This document shows, one piece after another, positions 36,599 through 49,378 of a stretch of 64,000 bases of DNA. Source of the DNA: Apiotrichum sp. Y4204. Its lineage: Eukaryota > Basidiomycota > Tremellomycetes > Trichosporonales > Trichosporonaceae. The translations under genes were made by a program, and so were the position numbers. The notes below the pieces were generated by a model, which was not told the origin of the DNA, made no database searches, and was given only the letters and a program-made list of their open reading frames with translations. The stretch's first letter is position 1. Each line of letters starts with the position of its first letter. Where the stretch lies: contig JAMYHL010000104.1 in NCBI GenBank assembly GCA_025531455.1, positions 1-64,000 of the forward strand, read 5' to 3'.

Positions 36599-39500
36599 TG
36601 CTCTCTCCGACAATGAGGAGCCAGAGCAGAGGCCTTTCCATTCACATAAACAGGTTAGATTGATCAAGAATGACGCTGCCCACAGCACGATACCAAATGG
36701 AACAAAAGTCGTAGTCACTGGCCTGGGAAAGTGACATAGCCATGTCGAGCGGCTAAACTGTCAGATTAAACGCTACTCGCAAAGGCAAAGAGCAGTTCGT
36801 CCTTGTTCTTGCCTTTACGTTAATCAGCTTTCCGGGAAGACCAATATTGTGCCGTGCGGTTCGATTTTACACTCATTCCATGACAGTGGACATCCATGGA
36901 CCATTTGAGTGTCGACTTCGACCATTCTGAAAAATCGCCACAGAAGCTTCCACATCACTGCAGTGCCTCACTTGGTTGAGGAACATGCTTCCTGATGACG
37001 ATTAACAGTAGCTGGGGTTTTGCTGACACAGCGACAAGTGGGCAAGAGCGGGCAACACCCCTCCGGACGCTTCACAGCACACCCTGTGGCCACGGTAGAT
37101 ACCCGGACAAACCCAAAGAGATTGAGAAGTCTGTCTCCTTTTGGAGAACCATCCCTGCACTTTCCTGTGAGGTCTTCCTGGATCATCGGCAAAGTTCCAA
37201 ATGCAACTGACGGGAACTCAGGGGGCTTGTAATGTTTAGCAGCTATCTGAGGCAGCTACTCAACTGACTGCGGGTTTCTGTTGTAGGAGAAAGGATCGTT
37301 GTCGAGATTGCTCCATCCAGTCATCGTATTGTTTATTAGGCGATAAAATGATCCATGGAGAAAGGACCTGGGGTGCAGGCCGGTTAAATTGTCCCCACAT
37401 CAGGCTTGAGACTGTCTATTCCGTCACAGAGCACCTCCAAGACGTTATATCACTCTTAAGCCCTCACACCCCCAAGTCTCATCTGCCTCGCCGGGAAATA
37501 CGCACCCTGCAGTCTACAGTTCGAGCCGGTTGATATCGCTGAAGCCGTCCAGATGATCACGGCCCTTATATGCCCTGCATAAAGGCAAGCTCAGGGATAC
37601 CGCTGTAGCCTCCGATGTAGGTCGGTACTGTCAGCCTTCCAGAAGAATCCATTTGGCAGAGCACAATGCATTTCAGATCAGTTTCCCATGACATCAAGTC
37701 TTTCAAGACAGGAGACCACTCCCGGAATGGATGGGTAACCCATACACAAATAATCTGGAACACCACAGCTTTTGGCCATCAAAGAGCGACAGAAAAGAGT
37801 CACAAAACACGTTTGGCCGTGGCAATACGGTAATCCGGCAGCTGGAGAACTGAAAAGCTACCTGTTTGCTTCGCCATCACTTCCGGGAGAACCCTTCGAC
37901 CAGCCTGACACTTGCAGACCTATGATATGGACAGCCGAGCAGTAGGGCTATCAACCGATGGCTTGTTGGCAGGCCAGGTCGGTTTGACAAACGAGATACG
38001 GGACGGCGAACCCAAGAGCTCATGGAAAGCCAGCCAGGCATACCACAACGCAATGTCAAGTTAACACAGGGTGTGCATGGCAGACAATCGGAGACAGGAG
38101 AGCTGTAGCAGCTATATCTTAACAATGCAAGTGATTCGTACCGGATGGAGCAACCATTCAACAATTTGGACAGGGTGCCACGTCAACCCAGGACAGCACT
38201 GATGAAGACGACCTCCTTCAAAGGCAGGGCAAGCCCCATTGGCACTGTAAGCGTGCGGCTCGTTCAGAGCACAAGCCAGTGGGCTGCGAGCAAAGGACAT
38301 GAGAATGTGGGATTGGTTAACCTTGGATCTGTAAGGTAAGGTGCAGTACCCATGATAGAAATTGCCAGGTCGAACAGTGACAGCATATAACATTAGTTCT
38401 CTCCTGAAGAGCTCTATCGTATCCTGAATAGTTAATCCAACTCTGTAGTCCAGAAGCCCTTTGGAAGTCGACAGGTCAGAGGGGTGACGAAAAACAGCCT
38501 TGACAGGGCAGAGCAATGGGGGCCCTGTTGGGCATTCGGGGACATGGTCGTAGATGAGAGTATGAGGCAAACATGAACTATGATCTGGATCCAGTGTGCT
38601 ATGATACAGGGCTGGAGAGAGGAAATTCCCTTTTGGGCAGCATGCAGAATCTACTCGTCTTTCAGAGTTGGGTCAGCAAAGTCAAAGCCTACTTCAAGTA
38701 TTGTATATGGCAAACAAATCGACATGCATGGTCTGTGTAAAGAAACACAGACGACCACCATCACAGCTGTATATCAGCCAAGGAAAAAAGAATTACGGCT
38801 CACGCGGCAGAATAGGAGACAGCTGAATCTGTGAGTTGCTTTGGACGGCGACATCATTGTTGGTTCTCAATATCCCTGGAAGAAAGTTCAGATCATTGCT
38901 GCCAGAAAAGGGGCACAGCACAATAACACCAGGGAATGTTCAAATCAACTTTACAGAAGCCGCCATCTGGCTGTAGGGTTTGAGATCAATGGCAAGGTTG
39001 AGCACGCCATCATGACTGAGCATTGTAGACTGCTGCTGCAACAGCAGATCAGACTTTCAAGCCAGAATACCGCCCAGGAGACCTGTTTGGGTGGGCCAGT
39101 AGCTGACGGTGACTGACTGAGTAAGTCATTGACATGTCAGAGTGGCTACTGCACAGTTATCACAAGGAGTGTGTAATGGTAAGACAGAGCAAGCCGCGGC
39201 TGGCCAACCGAATGCCATGGCAGAGCAAGGGAGGTCGATGGCTGGCCAGACCAGCAGTCACTTGAGTTGGAAATGACGTCTTTGTTCTGGAAGGTGAAAG
39301 AGACCATGGTACAGCAAAAGAGGAGCAGCTCGCTCGTTAGTCGTTCACCGACAAGCTGCGGGGGCAACAGAGGATTTTCGCTCAGCTGTTTGACAAAGCA
39401 AAGTTGGGTACGCTCAAGGGTTGAGTTCGTGCGTGCGACATGACAAACCAACAGTGGAGGTGTCATCATCAGAGAGTGGGTAAGACGTTTAGGATGGTCC

Positions 39501-40625
39501 AAACTGGCCATGGTTGGAGGGACAGCTCTTGCCAAGGGCAGAGCATGCCGGACATGACAGAGATGTTCATGGCAGAACATTGACAAAGTTGCGAATGCAG
39601 TCGTCTGTAATTGCTCCTCCAACCGGTGATACAGAGAGTCGCTCACGTCATGATCCCGATAAGTTCAGCAGCTTCCTCTCGATGACCACGTTCATAGAGG
39701 ACTGGCCACCGGGTGATTGGTACGACCATAACGTAGTTGTGGTATCGAACGTGTTACTGGCAGACGGTACTTTTGGTGACATGGCAAGCCTCGAGGGGTG
39801 AAAGGGCAACCAAGAGTGGCTTCTGGCAGGACGACTTATGAGTGTATCGTTCTCCAAACCAAAGGTTTGCAGCCTAGCTTTTGTTTGTAGGGATCGGCGA
39901 CCGGCTATCCAAGATAAGTTTGGCCCGTAAGTCCTTCTTCCTCGCAGATGGAGATGGTGGGCTCGCCGACGCTTTACATTAAACGTGCGAGATGAATGCT
40001 TGCGCACAAAGTTCGTCAGGTTCCGATTAGTGCTCAAAGGAAGACCCAGGACACCACAGTGACGCACGTGTGAACTCCATAGCTGGTGGTTGCTGTACAG
40101 GGCCGCATGGGCTGGCTGTACGTTACTTCTCACACATCAAGACACAGCTGTTCACGTGAAAGCTTCCGGTCTCCTTAATAACCCCATCTGTTCGAAGTAC
40201 TCAGCTGTACACTATCTGTAGCCCTGCATCGTCTCGTATGATCACAGTGTCGTCCTTCATCCGTTCGTCGCCCACAACACGGCTTATGGTGACAATCACA
40301 GCTTAACAATAGAGTGAAATACGCATATCACACTTGGTTTCTTGCGTACAACTAAGGGCTGCGGCCGTGAGTGCAAGTCCTCCAGGCTCAGACCTCTCTG
40401 GGAGCGTACAAGGTTTGCCAGCTCAGCTGTTCAGAGCTTATTCCTCGCCTGCAACTTCAATGACATCCTGTGGAGCACCTTGTACAAGAAAAGCCCGCTC
40501 ACCTTCCCCCACACGGCAGGGCATGACATAGTCTAACCTGACCCAGCAAGACATGGCCAGCAGAACACGGCACAGCAGACATGGTCAAAGACGTGGGACA
40601 AACCGGATGCGTTCATGGCATTTCA

Positions 40626-41640
40626 CAGTTGATTGATAGACAAGGGAGCGTTTTGGGGACTGAGCTGAACAAGCTTCCCACGGCAAAGCACGGTAGCACA
40701 CGTCCGGCCCGTGCGACAGTTTGAAAGTCAGAGATGAATGATTATCAGTGCTGGAGAGAACATAGTTCAAGACATCGGAACGATCGAGTAACCACCTCTG
40801 CTCTGGGCTTGGTTGTCATTCGGTCGATAGGATGATGTACAAGGCGAGAGTTTGCGTTCGCGAGTGCCAAGCCTGGCGAGGGCCACGTCGAACGCATAAT
40901 TGAAAGGAGAGGCTGAGCCAGTATCCTCTCAGCAGTCATAAAGTCCCAGGGCACTTCCGGAGGGGCTGTCCACAGACAGCCCCGTTGCAGTGAGCCGGAA
41001 TGAACCTCCGTTTGCGTCCAGACAGTGAGCATCGAGACAACATGGGGACGTGACAACTGCTATCCCATTACTTTGCCATCGTGGTTGGCTTCATGGCTTC
41101 TCGGAGTGAGTGGCTGCATGTCATACGCCAGTTTATCTGGAGAGACTTGGTAGCAGCGCGAGAGGTACGGATGGATCTTGCGTCAGAATGTCAGACACTG
41201 GATCACTGTCAATATCGACCTAGCCACCAGAGCAGCTGTCCTGCGTCCTGGCCTCGAGCGTGGCATCTGTGCGTCAGCATCCTTTGGAACAGTACCTCTT
41301 GTGATCCACTGCGACGAGAGCTTGCTAATGCTGACATGAGTCATGCAGTTCAAACCTTCCATCCGGCCATCGAATGTGCTCCTGGGCCGTAGATCGATAC
41401 GGGATATCACGACCATTCGTGGTATTAAAAGATCGCTGAGGGGCTGGCCTGGTAATCGACATGGTTGCACCCCATAACGCGGACTGGAATGAGACTGTTA
41501 ATGAGCTGGGGCGATACAGAAGACGAGTCATCTGGCATTCGACGGGCTTCTTTGCAGTGCGATAGGGAAGTGATGCGACAATCTCCAGTACGCACTCACT
41601 GCCATCCGTAAATGATGGCAGAAGTGTGCACCGCACGCGT
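40626..41640. other. No supported gene
   Basis: This holds short frames on both strands without domains or splice pattern. Confidence 0.35.
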
Positions 41641-42217
41641 CTAGACAGCAGTATCCGGCCAAATGTGGATGATCAAAGCGGAGATGAAGAGGATAGGGGA
41701 CAAGGGGCAGAAGATGGTGTCCAACCTGGTCTGTGTCACAATCGGAAGGGCTGCACTTGTCGTGTCGTGAATCATCACCGACGTATCATCAGCAAGCCCC
41801 CAACTACGCACACGATGGACGCGGTAGGCTTCCCGAAAGTCTTGGTAGATAAAATGACAGTGGTAATCCAACTGGATCTCCAGCTGCCCCCAATCCCGTA
41901 CTGGTTCCAGGGATTGCAGAGTCACATCTGCGCTCTTCGCAAGCAGCCGGCATTCGCAGACGATGGCAGTCACCCTTCTCTCGCAGCTGACCACGGCTTT
42001 CGCTGCGGTGCGTGATAAGAGACTCAATTGGGTCATTCTCATGGGGGATTCGTCTTTTCACCGACGCAGAATAGCAATACAGAGCACTCACAGGCCCATA
42101 CAAGGGCTTTAGAGGCGGTACGTGGTTGCACTGCGTGGGGGGAGGATAGTGGTGGCCCACATGAAGAGAGGGCAGCGGCAAGACTCGTCTGTAAGAACCA
42201 ATGCAGTCGGCAGCCAT
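41641..42217 (-). CDS. Candidate gene, unrecognised and low support
   Basis: A CT-rich, GATGG-microsatellite stretch (42230-42470) lies in front of an ATG at 42217 on the minus strand, as it does in front of real genes here. The frame from this ATG is open to 41804, and another frame (ATG at 42042) is open to 41641 and contains WGQLEIQLDYHCHFIYQDF. A GTGAGT donor occurs at about 42092. I cannot find one splicing pattern that explains both frames, and no family is evident. Confidence 0.22.
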
Positions 42218-43530
42218 GCAGAGACGTGTGTGAGTGATGGGTGAGTGGGTGGTGAGTAGTGGTGAGCAGTGGGGGGTGCATCGGAGTGGAAAGAGTGTGA
42301 GAGGATGGAGAAAGAGTGAGAGAACAACAGTCGATGGATGGATGGATGGATGGATGGAAGAGAAAGAGAAAGAGAACGACGACGACGACGACAATGGCAA
42401 TTTGGAATTGGATCTGTTTCTCTCGAGACGGAGCGGAACGGGGAAATGGCACGGGACGAGTCGGAAAAGTGCCACGCTTTATTATGTAAATTGACTCTGA
42501 ACCGCAACACCGCGAGTGATTTCTTTTTCTTCCCGTCTTTTCTCTCCATTTTCGACAATTGTCACCCAAAGGAAATCGACAACTACAGGAGAGTCCGATC
42601 AGTTACGTAATGTCAACAGGTCTGCTGCTCGACAGCGTCCCACTTTTATGCATCGTATGATGATGCATCGGCTGAATGCATGCAGGTCAGAAGATGAGAG
42701 ATGCAAAGACGATGACAAGATCAAAAGTAGATGCATGACAGAAGATGGATTAGAATAGAATGCAATGCATGTAGCGGATGTGGTTGTTTGTTTGTTCGTT
42801 CGGGTCGGAACGGAACGGAGAGAATGGAGAGATGGCTGGAAATCAAAACAAACAAACAAAACATTGTCGTTTGTTTGGTTCTTGTTGTTTGTTGTTTTCC
42901 AGCCGCAGCACGCGTATCTCATTCTCATCTCTCTTTCATCCTCCATCCATCCATCTCTCGGCATGCATCCATCCGCTGTCAGAAGCGACGTAGACCATGG
43001 CTACCGGCAGCAGCTTGGCACACCGACAATACATCTCCCATGTCCCATCTGATTGCAGCACACGCCTCGGTAACCCCATCGCCTGTCCTGACCATACCCC
43101 ACAAGGCCCATAACGCCGGCTGCGTCGCTCACATCCATCGAAACGCGACACGCCACCGATGACAGCGAGCACCGAGCACATGCCGGAAGCGATAACAGCA
43201 CACGTCCAATGGCCCTGCTGTCAACGCCATCCGCGTACATGCATCCGTCACCACCGTCCTGGTCACCAGTGCCAGCCGTCTGCAATGCAACCATGCAACA
43301 GGGTTTATCGATGTCTTGACCACCCACATCCTACATCTGCTTGCACGCCACTCGACACGGGCATTCGTTGCTGCCAGCCACATGTCGCGGAGGACGCGAC
43401 GCGAGTCGCGATGAAGGGCTCAAACACGAACGGTCCTAACACCACTCGACATCGTCGACACTTAAAACGACTACCTCGATGTCTCTCTGGTTGACATTCC
43501 CCACAACATCTTACATACTCTGCCAGCACC
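42218..43530. other. Intergenic region with microsatellites and ATGCAT cluster
   Basis: It holds a GATGGATGG run (about 42333-42357), a CGACGACGACGA run (about 42376-42391), AAACAAACAAAC (about 42845-42860) and seven ATGCAT hexamers between about 42650 and 43242. The right part is the promoter of the gene that starts at 43531. No TATA box stands out. Confidence 0.45.
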
Positions 43531-44830
43531 ATGTTCCGTATCCTCCGTAGAGACACCGAGAAGGGTGAGTGCCCAGGTCCAATCACCTCCACTGACTCCA
43601 GAACGTTTGGACACACAACTCCACGTCCTCGTCAACCGCGCCACCGTGTCCAGCAGCAACAGCAGCAGCAGCACTCCCCTTGCCGAGCTGCCCATCCACG
43701 CAACTCACAAGGCGAACAGTGAGTCTATGTCTCACTCCTGTCTGACAGCAGTTGGAAACGCCACGTCGCGTATCGACGAGACGATGCATGTCCTGAAACC
43801 GAAGGAAAGGCCCCAGGAGACAAAGGATTCCTCGGAGACACAGAGGCCTAAGCCCTACACACGCACCGCACGCCCAACGCGCTCGACTCCCACACTCCCT
43901 ACTCCCGCAACGCGCTGCCCGCCGACTGCGGCACCAACAAGCATCCGCACATCTGCACTTCCCGACAAGCGAAGGTCCCTCTTCGACCCCAACTCTTCCA
44001 CCTCTTCTTTCACCTCCTCGTTCACCTCCTCTTCCTCCCACAAGCGCAGCACCTCGGCCATCCCATCCGACGCGCCACCGGCAATCATCGCAGGCTGCAT
44101 TGCCGATGTCCTCTCGGAGGACTCGCACGCAGTCCTTGCCTCCCTCGAACCCCCAACTCCCAAGCGACACAGAAGGCAATCGAGCCTTGTCTCCCTTCCC
44201 CTGCCTCCCCCTCCCCCCTCTTCTCTCCTCCCACGACTTGCTATTCGCGCAAAAGGTCTGCTCGACGATAACCGCCGTCTGGAGACCGAGCTCGCTGCCC
44301 GGTCCGCACGAGTCGCGGAGCTCGAGGAACAGCTTTTCAGAATGGAGGATCTTAAACGCTCCAAAGCCAGGCCACGCACCCAGCCTGTATTGCCACCCAC
44401 TGATACTACGGACACTAAGAAAGAGTCATCCGGCTTGGGCCTCGGTCTTCATCCTCATCGCTCCACGTCTCCAAGCATGTCTAGCCCCATCCCGCGTAGC
44501 CCACCGCAGTGGTTCCTCCCGTTGCGTGACGAAGCCGAAGGAGAGCGTACTCCTAGCGGTGACAGGCCCATACTTCCACCACCACGCCGCGGGTCACGCG
44601 CCGGACGTACCTCCTCCCCTGTTGATCGCGACCCGGACGGGGTGAGTCTCAAACGCTTCTGCATACACGGCAAGGCCGATAGGGTTCTGGTGACCGAGCT
44701 GGACGAAAGGAGAGCAGTAACCAGCTCGACTCCCACTGCCGAGGCTGAGGCTGGAGAGGACGTGTTCGTTGCACTTGAGGACGCACTCGCGTCGCTGGAG
44801 ATCGAGCCAGAGGGATACCCGTGGTGGTGA
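43531..44830 (+). CDS. Ser/Pro/Thr-rich protein with short coiled coil, ~409-420 aa
   Basis: The ATG at 43531 is joined to the long frame by a 37-nt intron (43565-43601: GTGAGT donor, CTGAC branch, CAG acceptor, phase 1). A second intron is likely at 43719-43751 (GTGAGT, CTGACAGCAG). It is 33 nt long, so the frame stays open whether or not it is spliced, giving 409 or 420 residues. The protein has a Thr/Pro-rich region, runs of Ser and a Pro run. A leucine-rich coiled-coil segment around codons 230-270 (LLDDNRRLETEL and following) comes before a second low-complexity region and an acidic C-terminus ending in PWW. I do not recognise a family. Confidence 0.75.
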
Positions 44831-47800
44831 TGCATCAGTCGGAGTGGTATTGCGTGGTCTCAGCGTGAAGCCGAGCAGCTGTTCTGCACGTTTGTTCTCA
44901 CTGATAGCGGACAGCGATAGCATCTCTTCGCCACTTGCAACTGACATCTGACGAGCCACACACCAGGCCGGAATCAACCCCTGGTATCAGATAGGGCGTG
45001 TCATCAGGCATGAATTGGCACAGCAGAGCAAGTAGGAACCCTTCGTCGTTTTAAGAGCCAGACTGCCAAGAGTACACGCAAGGGGAGGCAATAGAGCTGT
45101 TCGAGCTCGTAAGACCACAGCATCGTCCAAGGGAATGATGAAACGAGCGACCTCCCAGGCTGGTAAAAGCTCTGCATGGGTTCATGATTCACATCGCCAG
45201 CGTTCAGACCGACCACTCAGTCAATGTGTTTGGCCTTGACTTGGCATGATAACACAGAGTTTGGTATAAACTTGGCATTCGATCACCGGCAACATTGCCG
45301 AGGAGAAGGCAATGCCCCACGAGTATAGTCACTCGCACTTTTACAAGGAGTTTCTTGATAACCTACACAATGTCGTTTGAACTGTCCTGGAAAGTATGTG
45401 CACCTCGGAGAAAAGGCCCACAGCATCTGTGAGGAGCAACTGTATCTGCTGGCAGACCTTCCCTCGAGCTCTGCTCAACCCCGCTCCTTTCATTCCATGG
45501 TTACTCAGACCCAATTCAACCACACAGCTGTAACAATCGTCACAAGGCAACACCGTAACGTCTCTGCAAAAGACCTCACCATCAGATTGTCAACTGACCG
45601 ACTTAAGCCTTATGAACCGTACATCTCGTGATAGCAGCACGTCAGGAAAACAGCCCATAGAACCTGGACCGGGAAGAGAAACCTCGATGGTACGAGGAAT
45701 TCAACAAAACTCTTCAACATTGGCATTGCGAGTCGCAGTTTCAAGCCGCACTCAGCAGTATCAGATGTATACATTCTCATGAGCTATTTGTGACTATTGC
45801 ATATCTGATTGCGGCAAGCGGCGTGTTGTGAGGCCGGGAACGGTCCATCGAGGGTTGCATAGACCGTTAGACGCCAGGGTATCTCAGCTGTGCAACTTTT
45901 GATCCGCATGCATCTATGATTCTTTGCAGTGCGCGATCTACATCCACGATCGTGAAAACGACACAATTGCGCCGTGCGTGTAAGGTTGCAGCTCGCTGTG
46001 GGTGATTGGGGCTGGGTTTCCGACACTGGGTGGCAACCCCAGTCTGTGGAGGTTGTCGCCTCAAATTGTTATTCGCCATCTTCCTTCACACTTGCGAGCT
46101 GGTGTGTTCGGCATTTTCCCTGCACTGCACACTGACCTGCAAAGGCAGCTTTTTGCTGTTGGGCACTTGTCGAGAAGGTTAGGGACCAATCGTCCGTGAG
46201 GCTCAGCTCACCGGATTTACAATCCGATTGGTGACGGCTTTACGGACCCGTGAAATGTTTGCCCTGTGTCGATTGTGACATGAACGCTACATTGTACCGC
46301 AGGAAATCCCCATTGCGGTGTTGTGGCGACGACAGTTCTTATTCCATAAGAATCAAAAGAAAGAAACCGAACAGATGGAAAGTGTCTACAGTATCTATAG
46401 CGCCTACCACGGTCCCACTTGTGAGGCATGTTTGCGTGCCACTCCACACTGCGGTACCTGCAGCACCTGTCCAAGTAAGCTTTAGATGCTGGTCTGTTAT
46501 TTGCATTTCATCAGCGCGGCCATGTTTACCACAAAACGCACAAAACGGAGGCTGGGTGTTGGGATACAGGCACTCAGGTGAACGTTGCTTCAGCAGCTAC
46601 TAACACAGCAGGCATTCCATCGCAAGTAGGGGTGTTTCGTTGCGCAAGTACCCTTATTTCTTCCTCGCTGACGTCCTACATTGCCAAAGGTCTTGGTATT
46701 TGTCTGATGTCTTGCAAACTTTGCATTTCTGTAGATTACGGTCCCCTCACGGAGTTTCTTTAGCTTGATGGTACTGTATCAACTTCAAAGACACTCAAAG
46801 CCGGGAACAAGGATTAAGCGTCAGACAGTCGTTCACAGCTAATCTATCTGGTATAGCACAGCTGCCAGAATGTTCTGAGCAGCTAAGACCCAGCGTATAC
46901 CAACGCTGACCGCAAATGGTCGGCGAGAAGCCACCATAAGGCTGTGCAAGTTTCGGCCCTCGGCGTATCGTTGTGTGGCTTGCCAGTGAGACCGTTTCTA
47001 CACGTGTCATGGCCTCCGTACAGTAACGATTAAGATGAATCATGACCGTTCTCGTCAGTTCCTCTTTCCTCACGAGATCTGATATAGGGAGTGCAAGGAC
47101 ACCCAATGCTGGCCAGACAGAAACAGTAGACCTTTTGCGCAACGTACATTCGGCTTGACGTGTCTGGACACAGTCGATCGTCTTAGTGCACATCTCGACA
47201 GCGAGCTGTGATTATTAAACGGTCCGTCAGCAGGCTGCATTTGAGCAATCAACGGGTACAGTATTAGTGGTGTGAGTATGCCAAAACCATTGGTCCCCAT
47301 TGTAAAGAGCACTTGAGTCTTGATCACCATGTCTCAAGCTTTCCCTCGGAGTCTGTTGCTGCTTTACGAAGAGCGTCTGCGCGAGTCGTCCCAGTTTTCA
47401 CTGGAGAATGTTCAATCATTGGTCTTGCCGTCCTACGTGCTCTTTCTTTTTCTGTCCTTGGATGTGTTTCCTCTGCGCCTGGTGGGAGTTACGTTGTCGA
47501 GCCCGTCATCTGGAGCTCTCCTATGTCAGATTTCTGTTTAATGGGCTGCCAGCCACAGCAGTATGGCCGAGAGCCGCCTGGCTCACTCCACTTGGTCCAG
47601 ATCACTAAAGTGTGGTTTGAAACTACTCACGCTTGTCGCCGTCCTCCTTGTGCCCGACATGCCCTTCTCTAGCTTCGTTGTTCCCAATCACTTAGGGAAT
47701 CAAGTAACTCGATGGACGGTGCAGGCTGGCAAAGTTGGGGGAAAAGGCTCAGAGGATGGTGGGAAAAACAGTAAAGCATAGCTTTGAGGACTGTGTCAAT

Positions 47801-49072
47801 CAGCAGTCGACTAACGCAGGTGGCTGTATGGCATAATGATGAGGCGAGCATAATTGTCGTTGTTGATGGTGTGCTCATGAGAGTGTGACTGCGATGCTGG
47901 ATCCTCAGTGCTCAGACGAAGTGTAGCACCAGTCAACAATCAGCCAACCACAGTAGAGCCCGCAACATTGCAGGCCAAGTGCGTGAATGAACAACGGGCA
48001 TTAACTGCATCACCACGTTCATCGAGCAGGGTGTGGTGAGCAGTCAACAGTGATCGAGAGCATGCCCCACGCCCGTGGCTCGAACAGCAACACACCGGGT
48101 GTTGTGTCATGAAAAAATTCTACATGCAGTCAACTTTCTCTTCTCTCTTCTTCCTTCGATACGCAGAGCGACGGGCAGGGATACGCACTAGTTCCAATCT
48201 GAATCCGTAATTCATCCACGTGTCTATTGGCGAAAGAGCAACGATGACCGTTGGGCAACCGTCGGAGCCTTGAGGGAGTGAAACATGGACAAGAGACACA
48301 GTGTGAAACAAGAGCAAACCGAGGACGTGGTATTTGTATCCACCACAGAACAAGACAAGGTGAGACACAGGGCAAGACACAAGGCTAGAAACACGGCTCG
48401 AAACACAGACCAACAGAGCTGAGAGGTGTGACTGTCCTAGGCAAACAAAGAGATGCACACAGTGGTCAATAGGACGGTCAATGTCAGTTGAGGCCTTGCA
48501 CTCTTGTGAGACATGCGTGGTAGACATGCACACAAAACATCCAATGTGCTGCTTTCGCCCTGTTCAGTTCCACCAAGGGTATCCGCTGGCAACGAGGAAA
48601 CGATACAACGTACATCTGCCTCTTCTCATCCATCACCCGGCAGCTATTCACTTCTTTCACATGCTTACAGCACCCACAATGCTGGAGCTTTGTGACGAGT
48701 CGAATCCGGGAGAGTCTTCCTCTCAGCACGGTGTTTAGTGCGAAGAGCGTACCCCTCTTTCTGGGCAGAGGGTTTGTCCACGTTACGAGGTGGTGATGTC
48801 ACAAGGTGGGTAGTGTCGGCGTCTCAGACAACTCACAATGGCACAACCTCGCCAATCTAGTCAACATGACGGAAGAGACCAAAGCCCTTAGGTCTGACCA
48901 TCCGGCCATCAAATCGCCCAAGATTTGAAGAGCAGTAATTGTGCTCTCCCTCTCGTGCTTGACGGTTGCCGCCCCAATTGCCAACAGATGCTCCCCTTTA
49001 CATGGTCTGAGATGGCTTCTTCAAGAGTGCAATAGCTTGATCGTGTTCGGCAGCAGTCATCAGACGAAGTTG
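44831..49072. other. Gene-poor stretch, no supported gene
   Basis: No intact gene is seen. At 46239-46255 lies a member of the TTTACGG/CCGT palindrome family. At about 48285-48410 GAAACACGGCTC-like words repeat (decayed minisatellite). A short ATG frame at 47329 on the plus strand reads LLLLYEERLRESSQFS, but it is not followed by a continuing domain. The interval 48790-49060 (minus) contains protein-like sequence that may be the 3' part of the gene ending at 49073. Confidence 0.4.
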
Positions 49073-49378
49073 TTATTTGATGCTGTTGAGGCGATTCTCC
49101 CGGCGTTGAATTAGTTTCTCATGGGTGGCTTGCCACGCGGCGACGTCTGGCGTCTCACAGCCCTTCGCCATGTAGACAAGACGCGGGCCCGTGAGGTGCA
49201 AGATGTCGACAAGGACTACGCCAAGGATAAATCTCGTGAAGCTCGAGTGACAGTGTGTTAGAAACAGACGTGCTCACAGGGCTGGGCTTTCCGTCAATGA
49301 TGAATACTGCAAGGACTTTCCATACAGCTTGCTCGACCATCTGCCTCCCCGCGACAGCACAGCACGCCTTCCTCGCAT
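49073..49378 (-). CDS. Two-exon small protein, candidate mitochondrial membrane protein, 89 aa
   Basis: Exon 1 is 49278-49378 (ATG at 49378) and exon 2 is 49073-49241. The 36-nt intron has a GTGAGC donor, a CTAAC branch and an AG acceptor, and joins in phase 2. The N-terminus (MRGRRAVLSRGGRW) is rich in Arg and Ser without acidic residues, as in mitochondrial presequences. A hydrophobic stretch (FILGVVLVDILHL, about residues 38-50) follows, then a charged helical tail. The frame ends with TAA at 49073-49075, but the same frame stays protein-like for another 20 or so codons (to about 49010). The stop may therefore be a recent nonsense change, or the next segment may be skipped or read through. 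I do not recognise the family, and location is inferred from composition. Confidence 0.45.

Larger units (their letters stand above)
28380..40625. repeat. Zone saturated with the word ACATGGCA
   Basis: GACATGGCA, GCATGGCA and close variants followed by CAC, GAC or GAACA recur throughout, for example near 28396, 28450, 33395, 33437, 33464, 33602, 35034, 35071, 35090, 35121, 35136, 35243, 35278, 35315, 35911, 36414, 38071, 39222, 39568, 39779 and 40551. At 35032-35145 the copies stand 14-36 bp apart with CAGACAAACA between them, which looks like an old 15-19-bp tandem array that decayed and spread. Almost all copies have the same orientation. Long Cys/Val-rich frames on the minus strand come from this repetition and are not genes. 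Confidence 0.65.

Noticed and set aside
42978..43150. Plus-strand ATG frame after a CT-rich leader, with a possible GTAACC...CACAAG intron
   Set aside because: Both the spliced and unspliced reading stop after about 40 codons; more likely part of the promoter of the 43531 gene.
47329..47541. Plus-strand ATG frame beginning like an LYR-motif protein (LLLLYEERLRESSQFS)
   Set aside because: The Arg of LYR is Glu, the expected following helix is absent and the rest is hydrophobic low-quality sequence. It could be a remnant, but I cannot support it.
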